Source: Embleya hyalina
Lineage (GTDB): Bacteria; Actinomycetota; Actinomycetes; Streptomycetales; Streptomycetaceae
Assembly (NCBI RefSeq): GCF_003967355.1
Contig: NZ_BIFH01000049.1
Coordinates: forward strand, 48,453 to 112,452
Reading direction: 5' to 3'
DNA length: 64,000 bases
In this document: positions 8,483 to 16,737 of the stretch, one piece after another
Numbering within the stretch: position 1 is the stretch's first letter
Layout of the letters: each line of letters starts with the position of its first letter
Program-made: the position numbers and the translations under genes
The notes under the pieces: model-generated
The model's input: only the letters and a program-made list of their open reading frames with translations
Told to the model about the DNA's origin: nothing
Databases searched by the model: none

Positions 8483-8721
8483 CCCCACCCACCCCCTGCC
8501 GCCACGCCCACCCCACCCACCCCCTCCCCCCCAACCCGAAGCGTCCGACAAGGGAACCCCGCACCGATGTGGTTCGTTGGCCCCCCGGAAGACAGGTGAA
8601 CACGAGGCTCGTGGTCTCGCGGCACCAGAGGTTGGGTCGGACCGGGGCTCGGCGCCCTTATCCGGGCTTAACAGGCAGGACGCTTATGGTGGTTGCGCTA
8701 CTCGGAAGAGGAGGTGTGGCA

Positions 8722-9387
8722 GTGGTCGACCGTCGCGGGGAACAATCCTGTACTCGCGAGCCGTCGCCGATGCCGGATCACGTGGCCGAAGCCGCAAACG
8801 CAACCAGCAGCCCAGCCCAGGCCGAATGGGTCCCGCCGACGTGGGAGGACATCGTCCGCACCCACTCCGCGCGGGTGTATCGGCTCGCCTACCGCCTCAG
8901 TGGCAACCCGCACGACGCGGACGACATCACCCAAGAGGTGTTCGTCCGAGTGTTCCGATCGTTGTCGAGCTACACGCCCGGCACGTTCGAGGGTTGGCTG
9001 CACCGCATCACCACGAACCTTTTCCTCGACATGGTTCGGCGCCGTCAGCGCATCCGCTTCGAGGGTCTGGGCGACGACGCGGGCGAACGCCTCGCCGGTC
9101 GTGAGCTCTCGCCCGCGCAGGCATACGACGACGCCCACCTGGACGCGGACGTCCAGCAGGCGCTGGACGCGCTCGCGCCGGAGTTCCGCGCCGCGGTCGT
9201 ACTGTGTGACATCGAGGGCCTGTCGTACGAGGAGATCGCCACCACGCTCGGAGTGAAACTCGGGACCGTGCGCAGCCGCATCCACCGCGGCCGGTCCCAG
9301 CTCCGTGCGGCGCTGCGGCATCGTGCTCCCCGGAACAAGGCAGGCCAGGAGACGGCTGCGGAGGTCCGGACCACGGTGCGGAGATGA
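8722..9387 (+). CDS. sigE: ECF RNA polymerase sigma factor (SigE-like)
   Basis: 221 residues. Region 2 is plain: [30 protein letters not shown] and the DNA-melting segment [19 protein letters not shown]. Region 4 holds LPxxFR-like [36 protein letters not shown] and HRGR. GTG 8722 is chosen because AGGAGG lies seven bases upstream; an in-frame GTG six bases earlier is too close to the site. It is followed by a zinc-finger anti-sigma factor and htrA, exactly the order of mycobacterial sigE-rseA-htrA-tatB, so a cell-envelope stress role is likely. The residues before TWEDIVR are variable and probably flexible. Confidence 0.9.
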   Translation: MVDRRGEQSCTREPSPMPDHVAEAANATSSPAQAEWVPPTWEDIVRTHSARVYRLAYRLSGNPHDADDITQEVFVRVFRSLSSYTPGTFEGWLHRITTNLFLDMVRRRQRIRFEGLGDDAGERLAGRELSPAQAYDDAHLDADVQQALDALAPEFRAAVVLCDIEGLSYEEIATTLGVKLGTVRSRIHRGRSQLRAALRHRAPRNKAGQETAAEVRTTVRR

Positions 9388-9491
9388 GGGACCGTGAGCA
9401 GTGAGCCCGGCGACCGCTTGGGCAGGGGGGTAGTGAGTGCCACACGGCTGGGGCGCGCCGCGACCCGATGTGTGACATGCGAGGTGGGGAC

Positions 9492-10112
9492 ATGAGCCAC
9501 CCCGACGACAAACTCGCCGCCTATGTGGACGGCGAACTGGGCCATGAGGCCCGCGAGAAGGTGCTGGCGCACCTCGCCGAATGCGCGGACTGTCGCGTGG
9601 AGGCCGAGGAGCAGCGCCAGGTGAAGCAGCTGCTCGGCAACGCGCGCCAACCCGGCCCCTCCGAGGACCTGATGGCGCGGCTGCTCGCGCTCGGGGAATC
9701 CGCCGAGGAGCCGCCCGCGCCGCCCGCGGGCGGCGATCGATTCATGTTCCCGGCCGCCGGGCGACCGACGGGCTCGACCCGCGCACGTTCGCGGTCGACC
9801 GGCCCGCGGGCGGGCCGGCCCGGCAACATGCCCGAGCGGGTGCGCCCGCCGGTGAGCCGGCGCCGGTTGACGTTCGCGGCGGCGGGCGCGTTCTCGATGA
9901 TGGCCGTCGCGCTGAGCAGCGCCTTCGTGCCGGGCGGGACCAGCGGCGGCACCGAGGGCCGACCCGCGGCCCCGGCCGTCGAGCGCTACCTGGTGGAGCA
10001 GGCCGCGAGTACCACCGCGCTGCCCGCGGGCAAGTCGGCCAAACGCTCCGAGCCGGTGCTCGCGGGGGCGTCCCTGACGGTGCCCGTCCACACGATCGAG
10101 GCCACGCCCTAG
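9492..10112 (+). CDS. Zinc-binding anti-sigma factor (RseA-like), one TM helix
   Basis: 206 residues. The N-terminal ZAS domain has the H-x3-C-x2-C signature in LAHLAECADCRVEAEE, preceded by LAAYVDGELGHEAR. A Pro/Gly/Arg-rich linker leads to a hydrophobic segment (LTFAAAGAFSMMAVALSSAF, about residues 130-150), so the C terminus is probably outside the membrane. ATG 9492 follows GAGGTGGGG. It lies 104 bp after the sigma gene on the same strand and should bind and restrain that sigma factor, releasing it on oxidation or proteolysis. Recognition of the sigma partner is inferred from adjacency and family, not visible directly. Confidence 0.85.
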   Translation: MSHPDDKLAAYVDGELGHEAREKVLAHLAECADCRVEAEEQRQVKQLLGNARQPGPSEDLMARLLALGESAEEPPAPPAGGDRFMFPAAGRPTGSTRARSRSTGPRAGRPGNMPERVRPPVSRRRLTFAAAGAFSMMAVALSSAFVPGGTSGGTEGRPAAPAVERYLVEQAASTTALPAGKSAKRSEPVLAGASLTVPVHTIEATP

Positions 10113-10161
10113 GGTGCGGGCCCGTACACCCGGCCCCGTGCGTCGATGCGCCGGGTTCGGG

Positions 10162-10187
10162 GCGCCCGCGCGGATCCGCGCGGGCGC
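10162..10187 (+). terminator. Perfect GC palindrome after anti-sigma gene
   Basis: 26-bp perfect palindrome with arms GCGCCCGCGCGGA, located 50 bp after the anti-sigma stop. No T-run follows, as is common for actinobacterial terminators. It separates the sigma/anti-sigma pair from htrA. Confidence 0.5.
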
Positions 10188-10330
10188 GGTGCTTTCGGGC
10201 GGGTTCGCGCGCCGGATGTGACGGGTATCCGCTGCCGCCCGGACGCCGGCGAGCGGCACGCGCAAGACTGTGGCCGGGCCGGAGAAGCAGCGGATGCCCC
10301 GGCACACCGGGAGCGGTAGGAAGGCACACG

Positions 10331-12331
10331 ATGAGCGACGCATACGGCCGTGGGGGAGCGGAGCCGCCGCGAGGCGACGACGCGCCGGCCGGACCGGCAC
10401 CCGAGCACGACCACGGCGAGGAGCCGGCGGCCTTCCCGCCCGGCGGCCCGCGGGTGTCGACGGACCCCGGAGAGGACACACCCGACGGCGCGACTTCGGG
10501 CTCCGCGGCTTCCGGCCATGCGGCGGACGAGGAGCCGCCCACCGAGATTCGGCCCGTGTCGGGGGCGGAGGCCGCCGCCGGGGACGACTCGCGGGCTTCG
10601 GACGCGGGCGCCGAGCCGGGTCGCGGGGACGCGGCCGGCGAGCCCGGCCACCGGGACGCGACCACCGAAGGCCCCGCCGCGCCGGGCGGTTCGCACGCGG
10701 CCGGCGATGGCTTCGCCGAGTCGGGGCGTCCCGACGCGGCCGATGCCGAGCCCGCCGCGTTTCCCGCGCGGACGTCGTTGGCCAAGGACGTGCCGGCGGG
10801 TGCGGCCGTCGAGCCGCCGCCGGCCGATCCCGCCGCCGAGCCCGACGCGTTCGGGGCGCCGACGCCCGATGTCCGGGACGCGGTGACCGCCGAGGTGCCC
10901 GTGGTGCACGGCACCGCCGAGTTGCCGGTCGCGGACGATCCCGGCTACGACCCCTTCGCCCCGCCCCCGCCCCCGCAACCGCCGCCCGCCGGGCCGCCTC
11001 CGCAGCAGCCGACCGGGCAGTGGCCGGGATATCCGGCGCAGCACGGGCAGCACGGGCAGCCCGGTCCCTACGGTGTGCCGGCCGGCGCCGCGCATCCGGG
11101 TTACGGGCCCTACGGGCCGTACCCCTCGTATGCCCCGCAGACCGGCTACGCGCCCTATCAGGCCGTGCCGTACGGCTACGCGGTCCCCGGGGACATGACC
11201 GGGGCGGGCGGGCCCACGGAGGACCTGGGTCGGCGCTACGGGCGTCGGCTGGTGGTGTGGGCCGCGGCCCTCGCGCTCGTGGCCGGGTTGATCGGCGGCG
11301 GGATCGGGGCCTGGATCGCCGATCGGCACGACACCAGGATCCGCCTGGGCGACCCGCCGCAGAGCGGTCCGGCCCGGGGCAAGGACACCATCGCCGGCCT
11401 CGCGGACCGCACGCTGCCCGGCGTGGTGTACATCCACGCCAAGACCGGTCGCGGCGAGGCCACCGGCACCGGCTTCGTGCTGGACACCGCCGGCGACATC
11501 CTGACCAACAACCACGTCGTGGACTCGGCCGCGTCCGGCGGCACGATCACGGTGACGTTCAACGACGGGCAGCGCACCACCGCGACCCTGGTCGGTCGGG
11601 ACGCGGGCTACGACCTCGCGGTGATCCGGGTGTCCGGCGTCCAGGGGCTGCACCCGCTGCCGCTGGGCAACTCCGACGGCGTGCAGGTCGGCGACCCGGT
11701 GATCGCCATCGGCGCGCCGTTCAACCTGGAGGGCACGGTCACCTCCGGGATCATCAGCGCCAAGGACCGCGCGGTCAGCGCCGGTTCCTCCGGCAGCGAC
11801 GTCTCCTACATCAGCGCGTTGCAGACCGACGCGCCGATCAACCCCGGCAACTCGGGCGGCCCGCTGATCGACGCGGCGGGTTCGGTGATCGGGATCAACT
11901 CGGCGATCCGCTCGGCCGGCGGCGGTGGCCAGGGCAATCCGTTCGGGGCGCAGCAGGAGTCGGGCAGCATCGGCCTCGGCTTCGCGATCCCGATCAACCA
12001 GGCGCGCCGGGTCGCGCAGCAGTTGATCGACACCGGCAAGGCCTCGCATCCGGTGATCGGCGTCTCGCTCGACGTCGCCTACACGGGCGACGGTGCCCGG
12101 ATCGCGTCGGAGGACGTCAAGGGCACGCCGCCGGTGCGTCCGGGCGGACCCGCCGAGCGGGCCGGGCTCAAGCCGGGCGACGTGATCAAGGCGATCGACG
12201 GCCGCCGGGTGCACGACGCGAACGAGTTGATCGTGGCGATCCGGTCCAAGGCGCCGGGCGGCGTGGTCAAGCTCACCATCGAGCGCGACGGCGCGGAGCG
12301 CTCGGTCGAGATGACGCTCGAGGCGGGCTGA
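10331..12331 (+). CDS. htrA: Membrane-anchored HtrA/DegP-type serine protease with PDZ domain
   Basis: 666 residues. The first ~300 are disordered (Asp/Glu/Ala-rich, then Pro/Gly/Tyr-rich), followed by one transmembrane helix (about 305-330, LVVWAAALALVAGLIGGGIG). The trypsin-like domain carries the full triad: H395 in TNNHVVD, D428 in GYDLAVI and S508 in NPGNSGGPLI. A single PDZ domain follows, with GLKPGDVIKAIDGR and VKLTIERDG. ATG 10331 has TAGGAAGG eight bases upstream. The protease domain faces outward and degrades or refolds misfolded exported proteins. Its position between the sigE/anti-sigma pair and tatB matches Rv1223. The long N-terminal cytoplasmic tail is common in actinobacteria. 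Confidence 0.93.
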   Translation: MSDAYGRGGAEPPRGDDAPAGPAPEHDHGEEPAAFPPGGPRVSTDPGEDTPDGATSGSAASGHAADEEPPTEIRPVSGAEAAAGDDSRASDAGAEPGRGDAAGEPGHRDATTEGPAAPGGSHAAGDGFAESGRPDAADAEPAAFPARTSLAKDVPAGAAVEPPPADPAAEPDAFGAPTPDVRDAVTAEVPVVHGTAELPVADDPGYDPFAPPPPPQPPPAGPPPQQPTGQWPGYPAQHGQHGQPGPYGVPAGAAHPGYGPYGPYPSYAPQTGYAPYQAVPYGYAVPGDMTGAGGPTEDLGRRYGRRLVVWAAALALVAGLIGGGIGAWIADRHDTRIRLGDPPQSGPARGKDTIAGLADRTLPGVVYIHAKTGRGEATGTGFVLDTAGDILTNNHVVDSAASGGTITVTFNDGQRTTATLVGRDAGYDLAVIRVSGVQGLHPLPLGNSDGVQVGDPVIAIGAPFNLEGTVTSGIISAKDRAVSAGSSGSDVSYISALQTDAPINPGNSGGPLIDAAGSVIGINSAIRSAGGGGQGNPFGAQQESGSIGLGFAIPINQARRVAQQLIDTGKASHPVIGVSLDVAYTGDGARIASEDVKGTPPVRPGGPAERAGLKPGDVIKAIDGRRVHDANELIVAIRSKAPGGVVKLTIERDGAERSVEMTLEAG

Positions 12332-12337
12332 CCCGGA

Positions 12338-12385
12338 GGCGGGCCGACCGCGGGCCGGCCGACCCCGAGGGGCCGGTCGGCCGCC
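12338..12385 (+). terminator. Terminator after htrA
   Basis: Imperfect GC-rich hairpin just past the htrA stop: arms GGCGGGCCGACCG and CGGTCGGCCGCC. No T-run. Confidence 0.4.
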
Positions 12386-12507
12386 AAGCAGGATGACTCG
12401 GACATGACGTACACATGGCCGGGTGATCACAACTTTTGCCAATAGGCGCCAAGCGACCGGTTCGGTGCCGCCCGCGACCTTCCGTTCGGGGGGTCGACGA
12501 CTACTCT

Positions 12508-12539
12508 GAGGGGGTTCGGTCGCCCGACCGAACCCCCTC
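12508..12539. promoter_or_regulatory. Perfect 32-bp palindrome upstream of tatB
   Basis: Two 15-bp arms (GAGGGGGTTCGGTCG and its exact complement) separated by CC, ending 21 bp before the tatB start codon. It overlaps the expected leader, so it may be an operator, an RNA hairpin controlling translation, or a terminator for transcripts from htrA. Confidence 0.55.
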
Positions 12540-12560
12540 GCGCAATCTCGTGGAGTCCAG

Positions 12561-13025
12561 GTGTTCGACGTCGGTGCACCCGAGATGGTCGCGCTCGTCA
12601 TCCTCGCGATCGTCATCTTCGGTCCCGAGAAGCTGCCGAAGATGATCGGCGACGTGGCCCGCACCATTCGCAAGTTCCGCGAGTTCTCCTCCGGGGCCCG
12701 TGCGGACCTGAAGAAGGAACTGGGCCCGGAGTTCCAGGACATGCACCTGGAGGACCTGAACCCGAAGACCTTCGTCCGCAAGAACCTGATGGGCGACGGC
12801 GACGACGATCTGGGCATCCGGGAGTTGCGCGACTCGCTCGGCAAGGACTTCGAGGACATCAAGGGCCTGGCGAGCGGCAATCTCTTCGAACCGGACGTGC
12901 CCGACACCTCCCACCGTCCGGCGGCCGGGCAGTCGTCCGCGCCGAAGACCTCGCTGCACAAGAACGGCGGTGCCGCCCGGGTCGAGCCCGGCGAGCGTCC
13001 GCCGTACGACGCCGACGCCACCTGA
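12561..13025 (+). CDS. tatB: Twin-arginine translocase subunit TatB
   Basis: 154 residues. The N-terminal membrane helix (VGAPEMVALVILAIVIFGP) runs into the hallmark FGPEKLPKM hinge and an amphipathic helix (VARTIRKFREFSSGARADL), then a charged, disordered C terminus. With TatA and TatC it forms the Tat receptor for folded proteins such as the PhoX-like protein at 1.8 kb. GTG 12561 follows GTGGAG at suitable distance. The TatB rather than TatA call rests on length, the GPEKLP form and the htrA-tatB-mrp gene order known in actinobacteria. tatA and tatC are not in this window. Confidence 0.92.
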   Translation: MFDVGAPEMVALVILAIVIFGPEKLPKMIGDVARTIRKFREFSSGARADLKKELGPEFQDMHLEDLNPKTFVRKNLMGDGDDDLGIRELRDSLGKDFEDIKGLASGNLFEPDVPDTSHRPAAGQSSAPKTSLHKNGGAARVEPGERPPYDADAT

Positions 13026-13286
13026 GGGTCGATCCGCTCGTCCCCGGCAGGGGATTTCGCGGCCCGGATTCCGGCCGGGCGGCGCCGGAGACGGCCTCGG
13101 AGCACCCGCGCGTTCGGGCACTATGGAGCCGGAGTACACGGGCGGTGTGTGGCCGGTGACTCGGCGGATACATGTATCGCACGGCTCGTCCACCCGGAAT
13201 CGTTCGGGGGAGTGGCCGCCCGACATGGCAGACCGAGGCAGCCGGCGCGGCGCCGTCGCGCCGCGCGAGAGGACCTGAGGCGGAGC

Positions 13287-13931
13287 ATGGACACAATCAG
13301 CCACGCGGGTGAGGCGTTGCCCGCCGACGGGGCCGGCAGGCCCGATCTGCTGGCGGAATACCTGGGCGCGGACTTCCCCTGGTACGGCCTGGACGAGGGC
13401 TGGAACGGGCGGCGTTGGTTGTCCTCGGTGTGCCGGGGCCGGGGCACGATCGAGTACGGCACGCTGGGCCACGGGGACCTGCCCAGCCGCCGGCCCGGCG
13501 ATCCCACGCCCCGCCGGTTCGTGTCCGTGGTGACCGTCCCGCAGCGGCCGAAGCGGCCGGCCGGCGACGGCACGGGGCAGATGGAGGCCACCTCGAAGGC
13601 GAGCGCGGCGTCACTCGCAGGGGTGGCGTTGCTCGCGGACAGTTGGCCGTGGCAGTTGGACCGCGCGACCCGTGCGGAGTGGCTGGATCAGCAGACGAAC
13701 ATCGCGTGGGACCTGTCCGACAATCTCCCCGGGCCGGGGTGGACGGACCTGGCGATCCCGGTCGACGGGGTGCCGGCGCGGTTCCGCTACCGGGAGTCGG
13801 CGTACGGCTGGGTGCTCGCGGGCGAGAGCGCGGGGGTGTACCTGGGGGTGTACGGCCGGGGCGCGAGCGCGTACGGCCTGGGCCTGTCCCGCTCGGTGGA
13901 CCTGCGCACGTACGCGACGCCGGACGTGTGA
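13287..13931 (+). CDS. Conserved hypothetical protein
   Basis: 214 residues, no domain recognised. Soluble, with no signal peptide or membrane segment. Visible features: YLGADFPWYGLDEGWNGRRWL near the N terminus (given here as part of a Trp/Tyr-rich block), a long middle helix-forming stretch with SLAGVALLADSWPW, and a Gly/Tyr-rich C-terminal half with ESAGVYLGVYGRG and LRTYATPDV. ATG 13287 follows GAGGCGGAG. Codon use is typical of neighbouring real genes. It lies between tatB and mrp, which converge on it. No function is assigned. Confidence 0.7.
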   Translation: MDTISHAGEALPADGAGRPDLLAEYLGADFPWYGLDEGWNGRRWLSSVCRGRGTIEYGTLGHGDLPSRRPGDPTPRRFVSVVTVPQRPKRPAGDGTGQMEATSKASAASLAGVALLADSWPWQLDRATRAEWLDQQTNIAWDLSDNLPGPGWTDLAIPVDGVPARFRYRESAYGWVLAGESAGVYLGVYGRGASAYGLGLSRSVDLRTYATPDV

Positions 13932-14040
13932 GCGCCCGGCGCCGGCCCCGGGGTCACGGACGCGCCGAACCGGGCGGGCGTGCCCCCGGGATCGGCACGC
14001 CGAGACCCGGCCCGGCGCCGGGGCCCCGGCGGGGCACGCC

Positions 14041-15189
14041 CTAGAAGTTGCGCAGCGGGGTCAGGCCGAGTTGGAGGCCGGACAGGCCGCGCTCGCGACC
14101 GCCGAGCTTGGCCGCGACCGCGGCGAGCGCGACGGCGGCGGGCGAGTCGGGCGCGTCGACCACGACCGGGCGGCCGGTGTCGCCGCCCTCGCGCAGCCGG
14201 GTGTCGATCGGGATCGAGCCGAGCAGCGGGACCTTCGTGCCGGTGGCCGCGGAGAGCCCGTCGGCGACGCGCTGTCCGCCGCCGGAGCCGAACACGTCGA
14301 CCATCTCGCCGCAGTGCGGGCAGGGCAGCCCGGACATGTTCTCGATCACGCCGGCGATCGTCTGGCGGGTCTCGACCGCGATCGTGCCGGCCCGCTCGGC
14401 CACCTCGGCGGCGGCCTGCTGCGGCGTGGTCACCACCAGGATCTCCGCGTTGGGCACCAACTGGGCGACCGAGATGGCGATGTCGCCGGTGCCCGGGGGG
14501 AGGTCGAGGAGCAGGACGTCGAGGTCGCCCCAGTAGACGTCGGCCAGGAACTGCTGGAGCGCGCGGTGCAACATCGGCCCGCGCCAGACCACCGGCGTGT
14601 TGCCGGGGGTGAACATGCCGATCGAGATGACCTTCACGCCCAGCGCCGACGGCGGCATGATCATGTTCTCGACCTGGGTGGGCTTGCCCTCGGCGCCGAG
14701 CATGCGCGGCACCGAGTGGCCGTAGATGTCCGCGTCCACCACGCCGACCTTCAGGCCCTGCCCGACCATCGCCGCGGCCAGGTTCACCGTGACCGAGGAC
14801 TTGCCGACGCCGCCCTTGCCGGAGGCCACCGCGTAGACCCGGGTCAGCGAGCCGGGCTTGGCGAACGGCACCTCGCGCTCGGCCTGCCCGCCGCGCAGGT
14901 GGTTCGCCAGCTCCTTGCGCTGCGTGTCGCTCATCACGTCGAGTTCGACGCCGACCGAGGTCACCCCGGGCAGCGCGGCCACGGCGGTCTCCACCCGGCT
15001 GATGATCGTCTCGCGCATCGGACAGCCGCTGACCGTCAGATAGACCGCGACCTCGATCCGACCGTCGGCCAGGATCTCGACGGATTTGACCATGCCCAGT
15101 TCGGTGATGGGCCGGTGGATCTCGGGGTCCTGGACGGTCGCCAGGGCATCCTGGACGTCGTCCGCCGAGGGCAGGGTTGCAGAAGCCAT
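14041..15189 (-). CDS. mrp: Mrp/NBP35-type Fe-S cluster carrier ATPase
   Basis: 382 residues. An N-terminal MIP18/DUF59 domain (about 1-85, with SGCPMRE) is fused to a P-loop ATPase: deviant Walker A SGKGGVGKSS at 123-132, VDADIYGHS, LLLDLPPGTGD and VVTTPQQAA. The C290-x2-C293 pair in PCPHCG is the bridging Fe-S ligand motif. The protein loads Fe-S clusters onto target proteins in the cytosol. ATG 15189 starts the recognised family N terminus, DVQDALATVQDPEI. The same gene occupies this place in the mycobacterial sigE-mrp neighbourhood (Rv1229c). Divergent from the amidohydrolase. Confidence 0.93.
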   Translation of the reverse strand: MASATLPSADDVQDALATVQDPEIHRPITELGMVKSVEILADGRIEVAVYLTVSGCPMRETIISRVETAVAALPGVTSVGVELDVMSDTQRKELANHLRGGQAEREVPFAKPGSLTRVYAVASGKGGVGKSSVTVNLAAAMVGQGLKVGVVDADIYGHSVPRMLGAEGKPTQVENMIMPPSALGVKVISIGMFTPGNTPVVWRGPMLHRALQQFLADVYWGDLDVLLLDLPPGTGDIAISVAQLVPNAEILVVTTPQQAAAEVAERAGTIAVETRQTIAGVIENMSGLPCPHCGEMVDVFGSGGGQRVADGLSAATGTKVPLLGSIPIDTRLREGGDTGRPVVVDAPDSPAAVALAAVAAKLGGRERGLSGLQLGLTPLRNF

Positions 15190-15282
15190 ACCGTGAGCTT
15201 ACGACCCTCGCGCCGGAATCCTTTGCGAGCATCGGGATCCGGGCCCGGAGCGGGGGCTGCGAACCGACGGGGAGGTGGCCGC

Positions 15283-16200
15283 GTGACGATGTCGGCCGAG
15301 CGCACACGAGTGGCGGAGTTCCGCCGGGCCCTGGGCCTGACGACGCTGATCGACGTGCACACGCACTTCATGCCCAAACAGGTGCTCGACAAGGTGTGGG
15401 CGTACTTCGACGCGGCCGGTCCGCTGATCGGCCGGCCGTGGCCGATCACCTACCGCCTGGACGAGGACGCGCGGGTCGCCACGCTGCGCGGCTTCGGTGT
15501 CTCGGCGTTCACGTCGATGTTGTACCCGCACAAGCCGGCGATGGCCGCGTGGCTGAACGCGTGGTCCCGCGAGTTCGCCGCCCGGACCCCCGACTGTCTG
15601 CACACGGCGACGTTCTTCGCCGAACCCGACGCGGCCAAGTACGTGCGCGAGGCGATCGACGCGGGCGCGGTGGTGTTCAAGGCGCACGTCCAGGTCGGCG
15701 GCTGGGATCCGACCGATCCGCTCCTGGACGACGTGTGGGGCACGCTCGCCGACGCCGGGGTGCCGGTGGTCGCGCACTGCGGGTCCGGGCCGGTGCCCGG
15801 GGCGCACACCGGGCCGGAGCCGATCGCCCGGGTGCTGGCCCGGCATCCGCGGCTGGCGCTGATCGTCGCGCACATGGGGATGCCGGAGTACGGCGCGTTC
15901 CTGGACCTGGCGGAGCGCTACCCGAGGGTGCACCTGGACACCACGATGGCGTTCACCGAATTCGTCGAGGCCGCCGCCCCGTTCCCGCCGGCGGACCGGC
16001 CCCGACTGCTCGACGCGGCGGATCGCATCCTGTGGGGCAGCGACTTCCCGAACATCCCCTACGGCTACGCCGACGCGCTCGCCGCGCTCACCCGGGTCGA
16101 CCTCGGCGACGACTGGCTGCGTGCGGTCTGCCACGACAACGCGGCGCGGCTGTTCGGGCTCGCCGGGGGCCTGTCCGACGGCCCGCGCGCCCACCCGTAA
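15283..16200 (+). CDS. Amidohydrolase family 2 metal-dependent hydrolase
   Basis: 305 residues, TIM-barrel amidohydrolase of the COG2159 group, which includes ACMSD-type decarboxylases. Metal-site features are visible: DVHTHF near residue 20, FKAHVQVGGW, VPVVAHCGSG, LIVAHMGMPEY and the C-terminal WGSDFPNIPYG with its catalytic Asp. GTG 15283 has GGAGG seven bases upstream; the frame is open much further up but opposite mrp. It is followed 12 bp later by the macro-domain gene, so the two are likely co-transcribed. The substrate is unknown. Confidence 0.83.
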   Translation: MTMSAERTRVAEFRRALGLTTLIDVHTHFMPKQVLDKVWAYFDAAGPLIGRPWPITYRLDEDARVATLRGFGVSAFTSMLYPHKPAMAAWLNAWSREFAARTPDCLHTATFFAEPDAAKYVREAIDAGAVVFKAHVQVGGWDPTDPLLDDVWGTLADAGVPVVAHCGSGPVPGAHTGPEPIARVLARHPRLALIVAHMGMPEYGAFLDLAERYPRVHLDTTMAFTEFVEAAAPFPPADRPRLLDAADRILWGSDFPNIPYGYADALAALTRVDLGDDWLRAVCHDNAARLFGLAGGLSDGPRAHP

Positions 16201-16212
16201 ACCGATACCGGC

Positions 16213-16719
16213 GTGTCGGTGCGGCCGGCTACCGTGCCGGGGGTGGAGACGATCGGGTACGTCCGGGGCGATGCGACCACGCCGCTGGGCAAGGGCGTCA
16301 AGGTCATCGCGCACGTGTGCAACGACCGGGGCGGCTGGGGCAAGGGCTTCGTGCTCGCGCTGTCCAAGCGGTGGCCGGAGCCGGAGGCCGACTACCGGCG
16401 CTGGTATCGCGAGCGGGCGGACAACGACTTCGGGCTCGGCGCGGTGCGGCTGATCCGGGTGGACCCCTACGTGTGGGTGGCCAACCTGATCGGTCAGCAC
16501 GGCACCCGTACCGGCAGCAAGGGTCCGCCGGTGCGCTACGACGCGATCGACCGGGCCCTGGGCACCCTCGGCGAGCGGGTGCTCGAACTCGGCGCGTCGG
16601 TCCACATGCCGCGGATTGGCTGTGGTCTGGCCGGGGGCACCTGGGGCAGGGTGGAGCCGCTCATCCTCGAACGGTTGAGCGGGCGCGGTGTCCCGGTCAC
16701 CGTCTACGACCACGACTGA
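16213..16719 (+). CDS. Macro domain protein (Poa1-like)
   Basis: 168 residues forming a single macro domain: GYVRGDATTPLGKGVKVIAHVC near the N terminus (ADP-ribose pocket with the Asp and N-D region), GGWGKGFVLALS (phosphate loop), VANLIGQHG and MPRIGCGLAGGTW. This subgroup resembles yeast Poa1p, which removes the 1''-phosphate from ADP-ribose; other macro domains bind or cleave ADP-ribose from proteins or DNA. The start is uncertain: GTG 16213 gives the open frame used here, and GTG 16243 is an alternative nearer the domain. It sits 12 bp after the amidohydrolase and 18 bp before the transporter gene. Confidence 0.85.
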   Translation: MSVRPATVPGVETIGYVRGDATTPLGKGVKVIAHVCNDRGGWGKGFVLALSKRWPEPEADYRRWYRERADNDFGLGAVRLIRVDPYVWVANLIGQHGTRTGSKGPPVRYDAIDRALGTLGERVLELGASVHMPRIGCGLAGGTWGRVEPLILERLSGRGVPVTVYDHD

Positions 16720-16737
16720 CCACGAGGCGGGCGCGCG

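Larger units (their letters stand above)
7722..8721. other. 1-kb gene-free gap with tandem repeats
   Basis: No convincing gene between the O-methyltransferase and the sigma factor. The many overlapping open frames here are products of repeated GC-rich DNA. The gap holds a ~60-bp tandem repeat, a long inverted repeat with opposed T-runs, a 29-bp tandem repeat, and about 220 bp of sigma-gene upstream region. Confidence 0.7.

Noticed and set aside
10109..13105. Very long minus-strand open frame (~998 codons) opposite htrA/tatB
   Set aside because: Arg/Pro/Gly/His-rich shadow of the real genes, caused by high GC. No ribosome site or recognisable product.
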